NCBI RefSeq assembly: GCF_030052815.1
Contig: NC_079505.1
Coordinates: forward strand, 10,022,898 to 10,086,897
DNA from: Hevea brasiliensis
Taxonomy: Eukaryota > Streptophyta > Magnoliopsida > Malpighiales > Euphorbiaceae
DNA: 64,000 bases
Direction of reading: 5' to 3'
In this document: positions 36,701 through 48,802 of the stretch, in pieces
How the letters are laid out: the number at the start of each line of letters is the position of its first letter
How positions within the stretch are numbered: the stretch's first letter is position 1
Notes under the pieces: generated by a model
What the model was told of the DNA's origin: nothing
What the model saw: the letters and a program-made list of their open reading frames with translations, nothing else
Database searches by the model: none
Translations under genes and position numbers: made by a program

Positions 36701-38896
36701 CAGTGCTAGTTTACCCGTTTATCCAGTCCGGTCAATTTGTATAGATTATTTGGGCATGGAAAAGTATAATTGCAATTGAATTGATTATTAAAGAAATTAA
36801 TGAATTTAAAAATCAAGATAGAGATCAAGAATGATTACAATAAAATACAAAGAAACTCAAAATCATCAAGAAAATAATTAATAAAATGCATGAAGAAGTT
36901 AATATCATAAAATGTAATTAGCCCTCAACTAAACAATAAGTTAGTAATTATTTTTTTTATGAACATAATAACTAGGAAATTATTATTTTTATTTGCATAT
37001 TATATTTTCTTGTATTATTGGCACCACTAAGTTTTATACTTAGAGCGTTGCTTTTGCAACGCGTAGGTACTGAAGATTTAGACAGAGGGCCCAGTAGACC
37101 ACAAATTGGGTAAGGCCGTTCACAGTTCTGCATAGTATCCGTGTCACCTCACGGACTACAGTGTATTGGTAGAACACTAGGTCCCATTTTATATTTTGTG
37201 ATTTTTGTAAGTTTTGTAATTAAACACTTATTTATCATGTATATTTGAAACATATGTAATATAATTTTTTATTAATGTAAGTATTTGTAACTTTGTGTTT
37301 ATAAATAACATATGTGAATTTATTTATGATTTGAGCATGATGATGATGTGAAATGAATGAATGACAAATGGAGGAATTGTTAAGAAATTGTTGTAAATTG
37401 ATGTGATACAAATGGAGTTTGAGAATGATTGGAAATTATTGGAAGTGTTTTTCACAGGTTCCGAAGAACTATTTTATCCATTTTTAGCCTGATCATCGAT
37501 TTTCTATAAAATTTACTTTAACTTCAAATAAATTTACGCTTTCCATAAATGACTTAAATGAATTATACTTCACAAATTGTACTTTATAACTATGAAAGAA
37601 ATAAATAAGGAAGGATAAAAATAATTGAAATAAGTTATGGTGTTCCTAGCACACTCGTGGTATATCTTGCTCGACTACATCAGATGGGTAAGGGATGTTA
37701 CTTGGATGGATATTTAGGATTTTTCCAAATTCCTATCCATCCAAATGATCAAGAAAAAAATAACTTTCACATGCCCATATGGAACTTTTGCTTACAAAAG
37801 AATGTAGTTTGGTTTGTGCAATGCACCAGCCACCTTCCAAACATGTATGATGGCAATTTTTTTTTTTTTTATGGAGGGCATAATGGAAGTTTTTATGGAT
37901 GACTTTTATGTTTATGGTTCTTTATTTGATATTTGTTTGGTTAATCTCTCTAAAGTTTTGCAGCGTTGTGCAAACATTAACATAGTTTTAAATTGGGAAA
38001 AGTGTCATTTTATGGTACAAGAAGGGATAGTGTTGGGACATTTAGTATCTAGCAGAGGCATAGAGTTTGATAAAGCCAAAATTGAAGTAATTGAAAAGAT
38101 GCCTCCACCCAACAATGTCAAAGGTTTCAGAAGTTTTCTGGGACATACCGGATTTTATAGGTGCTTCATTAGAAGTTTTTCAAGGATAGCTAAACCTTTT
38201 TCAAATTTATTAAGTCATGATGTGCCATTTGTATTTGACCAAGAGTGTCTTGATGCTTTTTGTAAGTTGAAGAAAGCCTTGACTACAGCACCAATTATGC
38301 AACCATCAGACTAGACTTTACCTTTTGAGATCATGTGAGTGATTATGCTATTGGTGCAGTCCTTGGTCAAAGAAAAGACAAGAAAGCCTATGCTATCTAC
38401 TATGCAAGTAGAACACTAGATGAAGCTCAAATTAATTATGCAACCGCTGAGAAGGAATTCCTAGTAGTTGTTTTTACACTTGAGAAGTTCAAATCCTATG
38501 TGATAGACTCAAAAGTGATTGTGTTTTCAAATCATGGAGCTATTAGATATTTGTTCCGAAAGAAAGAAGCTAAGCCTAAACTGATTAGATGGATTTTGTT
38601 GCTACAAGAATTTGATTTGGAGATAGGAGATAAAAAAAAAAGGAGCAGAAAATGTAGTTACAGATAATCTGAGTAAGCTGAAGGTTGATACTAAAAAATT
38701 GTATAAGGTTCCCTTTGATGAATTTTTCTTGAATGAACAGCTCTTTTCAATTGTTGCCATAGTATGCTGAAGCAAAGAGCTCGGCAAGAATTAACACAAA
38801 TTTCCACGATTGAGTAACCTAGAAAATAATGCCTATTGAACCTGAAGAAAAACATCTAGGACAAGTGTTGATGATAAGTTGGGCAATTTCTCACTG
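33769..38896 (+). pseudogene. Gypsy pol (RT-RNase H), copy 1, split by a solo LTR
   Basis: The pol frame runs 33769-34406 and resumes at 37703-38896; the 3.3 kb between is LTR family Y. Part 1 has YTIDDIKGISLDFYMHRI, IEHQRRLNPSIKK and NYRKLN. Part 2 has GFFQIPI, FGLCNAPATFQT (in the corrected frame), the RT catalytic box VFMDDF near 37890, LNWEKCHFMVQ, SFLGHTGFYR, and the RNase H part [18 protein letters not shown] and [13 protein letters not shown]. Breaks: an extra A in a homopolymer near 37752-37758, TAG at 38314 (shared with copy 2), a stop/deletion before SDYA, and another A-run frameshift near 38630. No integrase or chromodomain follows. The motifs fit the Athila/Tat side of Ty3/Gypsy. 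It cannot make an active protein. Confidence 0.85.
34407..37702 (+). mobile_element. Solo LTR, family Y (3296 bp), inside Gypsy pol
   Basis: It begins TGTAACACCCTCATC just after LDW-type codons (tacttggat) and ends gggatgttact, with TGGAT on both sides (34402-34406 and 37703-37707). The second pol copy (59800-59830) shows the uninterrupted site ttacttggatggatattt. The last base reads T instead of A. It contains GACCAAATAAATAGTGTTTATTCATTTGGTC-like inverted repeats near 35868-35900, related to those in family X. No coding region is inside. Confidence 0.85.
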
Positions 38897-40135
38897 TGTG
38901 ACGCCCCTTATCCGTCTACTGTATAGCCGAGCAAGTAGTGCCACATTCGGTGCCGGAGCACCCTATCTTGTTTTATCATATCTATTGTAAACTTTTGATG
39001 TCATTTAAAATATGTATTCAATGTGTAAATTTTTTTTTTGTCTTATTTCTGTGGAGACCTAGACAGAGCCTCCCCTGTTTTATTAGCATCTGTCGGGTTC
39101 CACTATCACCTATTAACATATTCATAGTCATCTCACATATTTTCATATCATATTCTCTTTTATCATATCATTCACAACTATTTATGAGATTTCAAAATGA
39201 AGTGTCATCTATTGCATTCATATAGAAATTCATAGATAATAAATTATAAGTTTTCATTTCAAGTCCAAAATGAAATACATCATAACTAGTAATTACATCA
39301 TGACTAACATAATGAACCAAAATACTAGTCTATACATGGGCCCTACCAAAATACAAAAACCGGTGAGGTGACTCTGGACAATGGCAGATCTGATTAGAGC
39401 TCACGCTGCACTACATCAGGTGCCGTCATTGCTGGATCGATTCTCAGACTACGCGATGGAAAACCAACGCGCTAAGCATAACGCTTAGTGGTGCATAATT
39501 TATAATAACAATAATTTAATAATTGAAATAATATATGCAACTCATAATTTCTTGATCTTTTATATTTTTATTGCTCTTTGGAAATAATTAACATTATCGG
39601 GATCTTTTATGATTACTTATTGTATTTTAAGTCTTAATTAATTTTTATCAGTGCCCAAGAAACCTATAACAAATTTATAAAGGCTGGATGCACGGGTGTA
39701 TACTGGTTAGACAGCCATATATCTATCCAGAATACGTCTGTCAGGCACGAGGCCAGCTGTCGAGCACGAGACCCGCTGTTAGGCTTGTAAAGCCAGAAAT
39801 AAAGTAGGCACAATGGTCGGTAAGTCGGTATATAGCCTGTAGAACAATCATACCGCATATATATTGTCAGCTCATGATTTTCTCAGAGGCAAGATCGCTA
39901 TCTGTAGTCCCTAATTGGTATACCAATTTATCCAAACTAAATAAATAAGTCTACGTATACTATGGGCAATTAAATATTTTTTTTTAATTAATTTAGCACT
40001 ATTCACTATTACTATTTTCTAGTACTGTTCATTGGTACCATTAATTTCATATTAATAGGACATTAGTCCTAATTTACATATTCATATCATTTTTAATATT
40101 AAATTTTCTTTATGAGTATTTTAATTATCCTATAT

Positions 40136-43100
40136 TGTAACGCCCTCACCGTAGGTAGTTCGTATATTTTACTTTTCCGACGACTAATATCTGTTCGGAC
40201 AGTCAGGATGTCTGGAACTATACTTAAACTATAGTGAGGAGACATAAACTAATGAAATAAATATTAAAAAAATATAGGAAAAATTTTGAGAAAAATAAAT
40301 TAAAGTTTAGAGAATTTATAAATTGGTATAAAATAATAAAAATAACCCGATGAGCACCATGAAAGGCATTTTAGTCATTTTACCCCTAGAGGTGAATTTT
40401 GACTTAAATGTCAAATTAAAATTTGGAAATAGAATAATTAACATAAATTAATTTTATGAATTTGAATTTGAAAAGAAAAGAAAAGGAAAGAAAAGAAAAG
40501 GAAAGAAAAGAAAAGAAAAGAAATAGATTTATGAAATTTAAAAACAATAAAGTACACATAAATGTATATAAATAGACACAAGAAGACAAAATCCCACCAA
40601 CCATTCTTCTTCCTCTTCTCTCTTTCTCCTTGCCGTTCCCTTGGTCTCTCCCTCCCCACCATTGTTATCAAGCTTAAAGCTTGATTTCCCAAGCTTTCAC
40701 TCCTCAAAACCCATAGTCCCCTTCATTAAAAATTTAGCCCACATCATAAGGAAGCTCTAGGTACCCATAGGAAGAAGAAAAATTGAAGTTTGGCAAGACA
40801 CCCAAAAAGGTTAGTGCTTTTCTCCCTTCCTTCTTCTTTTAATACTTGAAAGTGACTTGAGATAAGTGGAAATTTCAAGAAATTAACAAGAAATTCATGA
40901 ACCCATGATGTCCCCAAAATTTGGCAGCCATGAAATATGTTGGGCTTTATTGTGTTCAAATAATGTAAATGAGTTTAGAGATGATGATTGATATGATTAT
41001 ATGTATGAGAAGTGAAAAGGGATTGAATTGATTGAGTTTGAAACTTGGAAATTAGGGTTTGTGTACATGACTTGGAGATTTTGTGTAAATGCTTGAAATT
41101 TGACCTAATTGGGATGAGATTGTTGCTTATAGAAGTGTATTGCATGCAAATTGAAGTAAGGAAGTTGGAGGAGATTGAGTTTTGGAAGTGTTAATTTTCT
41201 GCAGGTTGTGTTTGTTGAGGGCAGTGTACATTTTAGGCCATAAATAAAATTGTGTGACCCCAATTGGTATGAGGCCAATTGGAGGTGAAACTAGACCCAA
41301 AATAGCCCATTTTCCATGAAGAAACTATGCCCAAATTCTGTCCAAAACTTGAGCTAAATACTGCCCAAATTCGGATTTCCCTGCATCAAACTCAGAAAAT
41401 GACCAAATGAACAGTACGTGTTCATTTGGTCATAACTCTCTCTATACTGGTCCAAATGACCTAAAATTTCATCAATGGAAAGTTTAGACATAGGGCTACA
41501 CTTTTCATGAAGACTACTTAACCCAGTTTTGCCTTTAACAAATTCAAATTGTTAGCATAAGTTGGGTCACTGAAACTGCCAACCCAGAAAATTACCAAAT
41601 GAACAGTACGTGTTCATTTGGTCATAACTCTCTCTATACTGGTCCAAATGACCTAAAATTTCACCCATGGAAAGTTTAGACATAGGGCTACACTTTTCAT
41701 GAAGACTAATTAACCCAGTTTTTCCTTTAACCAATTCAAATTGTTAGCACAAGTTGAGTCACTAAAACTGCCAACCCAGAAATTGTCCAAAAATACTGTT
41801 CCTTTGGTGTGCTTGACCAGTTTTGGCAAAAATGCCATAACTTGGTCTCCAAAGCTGCAAATTGAGTGAAACTAGTGCCAAAAGTTTTATAAGACATAGC
41901 ACAACAATTTCTATGTTTTGACCAAGCTCTAGAAACCATTGCATCCTAGGGAAAATATTAGCCAAAGTTAGGAAGTGAAATCTCGAAAATGTTAAGTTGA
42001 ACCTGAATGCCATTTGATACCCGTGTGTTCATCTGGCCATAACTCCCACTAGGAAGTTCCATTTGAGATGTGCAAATATGATCTGGAAACATGATACTTA
42101 GGGCTACAATATTGATTTAGACACCTTTGCCAAATTCTAAGTGTAAAGACCCTAAAAAGAGGGTCAAACATACTGCCCTGAAGTTGGTTATTGCCCTTAT
42201 AGGACTGAGAGTCTAGGTTAATACACTGACTATAACTCACTATACCAAGCTTGAAAAATTATGAAATTGTACCTGGGAGTCCCTAAGACATAGAGGAACA
42301 TATCTTGTGAAGAAACCTAAGTCTAAAAATGATAATAAAATGATCAAATGACTGGTCAAAGTTTATTGACCAGAAATTATAAATTCTGGATAGCTTAGAG
42401 GCAAACGGACCAGTTATGGTATTTTGACCATAACTTGAGTTCTATAACCCCAAATTCAGTGATTCAAAACTGAAATTCAAGTTTAAACATAGAGGAGCAA
42501 TTATTATGAAGGAAGTGCGACTAAATAGACATCCTAAACTAGTCAAATTCCTAGATAAAGATAATACATCAACATGAACCTAAAGAAAGGTTCATGGGAA
42601 AAATGCTATATATGAAAATTAAAATACTCATAAGGATAATTAAATATTAAAAATGATATGAATATGTAAATTGGGACTAATGTCCTATTAATATGAAATT
42701 AATAGTACCAATGAACAGTACTAAAAAATAGTAACAGTGAATAGTGCTAAATTAATTAAAAATATTTAATTGCCCATAGTATACCTAGACTTATTTATTT
42801 AGTTGGATAAATTAGTATACCAATTAGGGACTACAGATAGCAGTACTGCCTACCGAGAAAATCATGAACTGACAATATATGTCTGGTATGATTGTTCTAC
42901 AGGCTATATGCCTACTTACTGGCCATTGTGCCTACTTTATTTCTGGCTTTACAAGCCTGACAGCGGGTCTCGTGCCCGACAGCTGGCCTCGTGCCTGACA
43001 GATGTATACAGGGTAGACATATGGCTGTCTAACCCGTATACTCTGTGTATCCAGCTTTTATAATTTGTTATAGGTTTCTTGGGCATTGATAATAATTAAT

Positions 43101-44258
43101 TAATACTGAATATACAATAAGTAAACAGGAAAGATCCCAATAATTTTAATTGTTTCCAAAGTGTAATAAAAAAAAATGTAAAAGACCCAGAATTTAGGAT
43201 TTGTAAATATTAATTCAATTGTTTAATTATTGTTATTATAAATTATGCACCACTAAGCGTTATGCTTATCGCGTTGGTTTTCCATCGCGTAGGTATCAAG
43301 ATCAAGATGCCACAGTAGTATTTGGACAGAGTTCCGACCAGATCTGCCACCGATCAGAGTCACCTCACCAGTCTTTTGTATTTTGGTAGGGCCCATGTGT
43401 AGACTAGTATTTTGGTTCATTATGTCTAGTCATGATGTAATTACTAGTTTATGATGTATTTTATTTTGGACTTGTAATTAAACTTTGAGATTGAAATGAA
43501 AACTTGTAATTTATTATCTATGAATTTCTATATGAATGCAATAGATAATACTTCATTTTTAGATCTCATAAATAATTGTAAATGATAAGATACATGAGAA
43601 TATGATATGAAAATGTGTGAAATGAATATGGACATGTTAACAGGTGATTAGTGGAACCCGCCAGATGCTAATAAAATAAGGGATGATCTATTCGGGTCTC
43701 CACAAAAATAAGATATTAAAAAAAAAAAAATTTTTTACACGTAAATTACCTGATTTAAAGGACATTAAAATTTACAATAGACATGACAAGACAAGATAGG
43801 GTGCTCCGGCACCGAATGTGGCACTTCTTGCTCAGCTATACAATTGTAATGGCCCGGCCCACTAGTGATATTGTCCGCTCTGGGCCGAAGCCCTCACGGT
43901 TTTACAACGCGTCAATAGGGGTTACGAACTATCAACTTATGAACCCAAAGATCTCTCCCGTGTTTTGTCGATGTGGGATTTGCCTAGGTGTTACAATCCA
44001 CCCCCTTATGGGACTCAGCGCCTCGCTGAGGTTTGCCCCACCATCGCTCAAGGTTGCACGCGAGCACTCCGATACCACAAATGTAATGGCCGGCCCACTA
44101 GTGATATTGTCCGCTCTGGGCCGAAGCCTTCACGATTTTAAAACGTGTCACTAGGGGTTATGAACCACCAACTTATAAACTCAGCATATCTCTCATGTGT
44201 TTTGTCGATGTGAGATTTGCCTAGGTGTTACAACAATATACGGGTAAGGGGCGTCACT
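40136..44258 (+). mobile_element. LTR family X copy 3, plus strand, nested in copy 4
   Basis: It begins TGTAACGCCCTCACC and ends GGGGCGTCACT, with TATAT duplicated at 40131-40135 and 44259-44263. TATAAATA is at 40567-40574. Removing the TRIM (and its TSD) leaves about 3.73 kb. It has two copies of the ~190-base internal repeat (about 41395-41780). As it lies inside copy 4, it is younger than copy 4. Confidence 0.88.
43845..44232 (-). mobile_element. TRIM (terminal-repeat retrotransposon in miniature), 388 bp
   Basis: Two direct terminal repeats of 151 bases (43845-43995 and 44082-44232), both TGTAATGGCC...GGTGTTACA, flank only 86 internal bases. The target duplication is ACAAT (43840-43844 and 44233-44237). 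Read on the minus strand, a primer-binding site TGGTATCGGAGTGC follows the first terminal repeat by 4 bases, close to the initiator tRNA-Met complement. A polypurine tract ATAAGGGGGTGGAT abuts the second. That fixes the orientation. It is non-coding and mobilised in trans. It is the youngest layer of the nest. Confidence 0.92.
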
Positions 44259-44559
44259 TATATTGCATTTTTCCCATGAACCTTTCTTTAGGTTCATGTT
44301 GATGTGTTATCTTTATCTAGGAATTTGACTAGGTTAGGATGTCTATTTAGTCACACTTCCTTCATAACAATTGCTCCTCTATGTTTAAACTTGAATTTCA
44401 GCTTTTGAATCACTGAATTTGGGGTTATAGAACTCAAGTTATGGTCAAAATACCAAAGGAATAGTATTTTGAGACAATTTCTGAGTTGGCAGTGACTAAA
44501 TTTGTGCTAACAATTTGATTTGGTTAAAGGCAAAACTGGGTCAAGTGATCTCATAAAAA

Positions 44560-45800
44560 GTGTAGCCCTATGTCTAAACTTTCCATTGGTGAAATTTTAG
44601 GTCATTTGGACCAGTATAGAGAGAGTTATGACCAAATGAACACGTAATTTGGTCATTTTCTGGATTGGCAATTTCAGTGACCCAATTTGTGCTAACAATT
44701 TGATTTGGTTAAAGAAAAAACTGGGTCAAGTGGTCTTCATGAAAAGTGTATCCCTATGTCTATACCTTCCATTGATGAAATTTTAGGTCATTTGGACCAG
44801 AATAGAGAGAGTTATGACCAAATGAACAGGTAAATTTGGTCATTTTCTGGGTTGGCAGTTTCAGTGACCCAACTTGTGCTAACAATTTGAATTGGTTAAA
44901 GGCAAAACTGGGTTAAGTGGTCTTCATGAAAAGTGTAGCCCTATGTCTAAACTTTCCATTGGTAAAATTTTAGGTCATTTGGACCAGTATAGAGAGTTAT
45001 GACCAAATGAACACGTACTGTTCATTTGGTCATTTTCTGGGTTGGCAGTTTCAGTGACCCAATTTGTGCTAACAATTTGAATTGGTTAAAGGCAAAACTG
45101 GGTTAATTGGTCTTCATAAAAAGTGTAGCCCTATGTCTAAACTTTCCGTTGATGAAATTTTAGGTCATTTGGACCAGTATAGAGAGAGTTATGACCAAAT
45201 GAATATGTACTGTTCATTTGGTCATTTTCTGGGTTGGTAGTTTCAGTGACCCAAATTGTGCTAACAATTTGAATTGGTTAAAGGCAAAACTGGGTTAAGT
45301 GGTCTTCATGAAAAGTGTAGCCCTATGTCTAAACTTTCCATTGGTAAAATTTTAGGTCATTTGGACCAGTATAGAGAGAGTTATGACCAAATGAACACGT
45401 ACTGTTCATTTGGTCATTTTCTGGGTTGGCAGTTTCAGTGACCCAACTTGTGCTAACAATTTGAATTGGTTAAAGGCAAAACTGGGTTAAGTGGTCTTCA
45501 TGAAAAGTGTATCCCTATGTCTAAACTTTCCATTGGTAAAATTTTAGGTCATTTGGACTAGTATAGGGAGAGTTATGACCAAATGAACACGTACTGTTCA
45601 TTTGGTCATTTTCTCGATTGGCAGTTTCAGTGACCCAACTTGTGCTAACAATTTAAATTGGTTAAAGGCAAAACTGTTAAGTGGTCTTCATAAAAGTGTA
45701 GACCTATGTCTAAAATTTCCATTGGTAAAATTTTAGGTCATTTGGACCAGTATAGAGAGAGTTATGACCAAATGAACACGTACTGTTCATTTGGTCATTT
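44560..45800. repeat. Seven-copy ~190-bp tandem array inside LTR copy 4
   Basis: The block ttaggtcatttggaccagtat recurs near 44600, 44790, 44978, 45168, 45359, 45552 and 45741, a period of about 187-193. Each unit also has gttatgaccaaatgaacacg, ttggcagtttcagtgaccca and gcaaaactgggttaag. LTR copy 3 has two units and copies 1 and 2 have one, so the array expanded within this LTR. Confidence 0.9.
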
Positions 45801-47082
45801 TCTGGGTTGGGTGCAAGGTAAATCCAGATTTATGCAGTATTTAGGTCAAGTTTTGGACAGAATTTGGGCATGGTTTCTTCATAGAATATGGGATATTTTG
45901 GGTCTAGTTTCACCCTCAATTGGCCTCATACCAATTGAGATCACACAATTTCATTTATGGCCTAAAATGTATACTGCCCTCAACAAACACAACCTGCAGA
46001 AAATAGCACTTCCAATAATTCATTTCTCCTCCAACTTCCTTGCTTCAATTTGACATTCAAGGCACTTATAAATATCATCAACACATCTCAACAATCCCAA
46101 TTGCATGGTATAATACAAAAATACCAAAGTTAGGCCAAACCCTAACTCACAATTTCAACCTCATAAAATCTCAATGTAAATCAACTTCTAATACTTATAA
46201 TACATCAACCAACATCATTAAATCACTTTATATACATCATAGTCATCAAAAACCATCACTCACCATGGGTACCAAAAATTCACTCCCCCCATAACTCACC
46301 TATTTCTTTTAGTTTCTTACAAATTTCACTTCATTTTAACCTTAACTCAAGGATTAATAAAGGAAGAAAGGAAAATTAGGCACTAACCTCTTGGGTAACT
46401 TGTCAAACTTCAACTTTTCTTCTTCTTTTCACTATCAATGGCTTCCTTATGGAGTGGGCTAACTTTTTAATGAAGGGGACTATGGGTTTTGGGAGGAGAA
46501 AGCTTGGAAAATCAAGCTTTAAGAAGAACAAAAATGGAGGGAGAGAGCTCCCATGGTGGACGGTTCAAAGAGAGGGAGAGAGAGAAGAGAGGTGAGGAAG
46601 ATGACTTGTGGTAGGTAGATTTTGTCTCTTGTGTCATACATATATGTATTTTTATTGTAATTTATTTTTTTTATATCATAAGCTTAGCTTCTTTTCTTTT
46701 CTTTTCTTTTCTTTTTTTTCTTTTCTCTTCTTCTTTTTCCTAATTCAAATTCATAAACTTGTAATTTTAATTTATGTTAATTATTTCATTCTCTAAATTT
46801 TAATTTGACATTTAGGTCAAAATTCACCTCTGGGGTGAAATGACCAAAATGCCCTTCATGGTGCATATCGAGTTATTTTTATTATTTTTGTACCAAATAA
46901 ATAAATTCTCTAAATTTTTCTTTATTTCCTCTAAATTTTTCTAATATTTTCTTAACATTTATTCCTTCAATTTATGCTTCCTCACTATAGTTTAGGTGTA
47001 GTTCCAGACATTTTAACTGTTCGAACAGACATTAATTGTCGAAACAAGAAATGTACGGACTACCTACGGTGAGGCCGCTATA

Positions 47083-48544
47083 ATCAAGCCACTTGATTTT
47101 CAACTCCGTTGCACCTGTATTCATTGTTTTGTTTTTTATGTAAATGAATGTGAGGAATGATCTGATGAATATGTATTTTTTTTTTAATCCAAATTAGCAT
47201 AGAATTGACGGAGAATGATGAAAAATTATGTTTTGTTGATGGAGTGAAAATGAGTGAAACTCCATAGTACTTTTTTGTAAGTTTCCCTTTTTTCTATTAG
47301 AAATAGGTTTTGCAATCTATTTCTAAATGGAGTATAAAAAGCCTTCTCCTTTCTTTTTTTTTCATTATTTTGGTTTCCTTTTCTCTCATTTTACTCTTTT
47401 TTCTATTTCCTTTCATTTTTTTTTTTTTATATTTCATATCATTTTTCTCTCATCTTTTTTTTTTTTTTTTTCTCATTTCATTTTTCTCTCTTTTCATTTT
47501 TTCTTCCATTTTCTTTTATTTTCTTCCTTTTATGTTTCTTTTTATTTTCCTCATATCTTTTTCTCTTTTTTTTAACACTTTCTTCCATTTTAGTCTTATT
47601 AGTAATTTATTTTTTTTAGTAATTTTTTTATTATATTTTATTTACGGCAATTTTTTAGTTAATTTATTTTTATTAGTAATTTTTTTAATAATAATTTTAT
47701 ATTATTTTCCATTATTAAATTATTCTGTTATTAATTTATTAATAATACTATTTATTGTTTTATTTTTTTATTATAATATATTAATGATAATTTTTTGTTA
47801 GTAATATTTTATTGTAGTTTGTTTTTAATATTTTTATTTTTATTTTTTTAAAGTATCAGTAATAATATTTCTATATTACTTTTTAGTAGTAATTAATTTT
47901 TATTTGTAATTTATTATTTTATTCAAAATTTAGTTTTTCTATTTCTAAATGATTTTAAAATGAATAAATTTTTTTTTTTTTGCCTTGACTTAAAAACAGA
48001 AAAAAATCTACATTTTAATATAATTGATTTTTAAAAAATTTCTTTATTATTAAAAATAAAAAACAAAGTCAACTTCTAATTCAAAAATGATTAATCTCTT
48101 TCTCTCATTAATAGCAGAATTATTTTATTTTTATTTTTTTTTCTAATTAGAAACGAAATTTTTTCTATTTATAAAGATGGTATTCCATTTCTATTTTAAA
48201 AACAGAAAAAAAAAATTCATTTTATAGTCATTATTAATGACCAAATTAGAAACAAATTTTTTCCACTCCTAATTCATTTTTTAAGATATTCCATTTCTAA
48301 TTTTTTTTAGGTGAGAGATGTGTGATGCACATATATTAATTCAGTGACATGCAATTTGTTCTTTATATGATTTTATAAAGGCTGAGTTTAACAATTTTGT
48401 CATACTTCAAAATTAAAAATAAAAATCTGACCCATAGAGATAAAAGAAAACCACTACTACTTACTTCAGATATCATCAGTAACATCATTTCATAGATTAA
48501 TAGAAACATTAAAAAAAAAATGAAAATTGTTACCACTACTTGCT
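47083..48544. mobile_element. CACTA-like element remnant and flank of small gene
   Basis: After a short stretch shared with copy 2 (from about 61000), the sequence from about 47285 has attagaaatagg and ctatttctaaatgg repeats, a gtataaaaag box, a long C/T-rich tract, T-rich DNA and again ttctaattagaaac repeats up to ttttttttaggtg at 48302-48314. This is the same layout as the CACTA element at 19557-21251. A CACTA-type left end was not found, so the class is tentative. Long hydrophobic frames here are composition artefacts. 48315-48544 is plain flank DNA. Confidence 0.45.
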
Positions 48545-48769
48545 TCAGATATCAGTCAATAAACCACTCCTGAGCCTTAAAGGTGGCAATTGTTCTCTTG
48601 GACGGGAAATAGAAGAGGAACAATGGAAAGAATCAATCTTGGACTTGCATTTATCATGGTCTCCTTCGTTTTCCTCCAAACACTTTTTTAGAGCTTTAGC
48701 TTCGTCTTCGGACGTTATCTTCTTCGTGCCATTACCTCTGACACTGATTTCTTCCTTCTTATTATCCAT
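48545..48769 (-). CDS. Small CX10C protein, 74 residues
   Basis: ATG at 48769-48767 to TGA at 48547-48545. The protein is charged: an N-terminal part rich in Lys/Glu, then SEDEAKALKKCLEENEGDHD, KCKSKID and a Ser/Pro/Arg-rich C-terminus ending LRSGLLTDI. Cys30 and Cys41 are ten residues apart, with a third Cys at 50. The spacing and helical charged context resemble small CHCH/CX9C-type proteins of the mitochondrial intermembrane space, but the spacing is CX10C and no second CX9C pair exists, so that is only a suggestion. A TTTATATA stretch is about 15 bases upstream of the ATG. The copy at 62473-62616 keeps the same frame over 47 codons with few changes, which argues for a real coding sequence. 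I do not recognise a named gene. Confidence 0.6.
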   Translation of the reverse strand: MDNKKEEISVRGNGTKKITSEDEAKALKKCLEENEGDHDKCKSKIDSFHCSSSISRPREQLPPLRLRSGLLTDI

Positions 48770-48802
48770 GGCAAATTGGTAAGTGTATATAAAATCGATC
48801 AC

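Larger units (their letters stand above)
38897..47082 (-). mobile_element. LTR family X copy 4, minus strand, containing nested insertions
   Basis: The left end TGTGACGCCCC is the reverse complement of the family X 3' end. The right end (cctacggtgaggccgctata) is the reverse complement of its start. About 4.06 kb belongs to this LTR (38897-40135 and 44264-47082); the rest is copy 3. The paralogous region at about 61000 has the empty site (tcactggccacttg), which proves insertion as a unit. The left flank is CACTG; the right flank has mutated (atcaag), so the target duplication is imperfect. It carries a 7-copy internal tandem array (44560-45800). The TATA/leader region is at about 46600-46700 in reverse. 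Confidence 0.85.

Noticed and set aside
43783..44154. 123-codon frame
   Set aside because: It spans the end of LTR copy 3 and most of the TRIM, which is non-coding.
44560..45800. Possible centromeric-type satellite
   Set aside because: The repeat lies wholly inside one LTR and has only seven units; it is an internal LTR expansion.
45706..46053. 115-codon frame in LTR copy 4
   Set aside because: It lies across the LTR tandem array and flank; the other LTR copies do not keep the frame.
47310..47801. 163-codon Phe/Ser/Leu-rich frame (and its copy at 61223-61609)
   Set aside because: It is a translation of a pyrimidine-rich tract with length differences in T runs between the two copies; there is no sign of coding constraint.
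48540..48782. 80-codon frame on the plus strand opposite the CX10C gene
   Set aside because: It is a shadow of the minus-strand gene, which has the better composition and a plausible motif.
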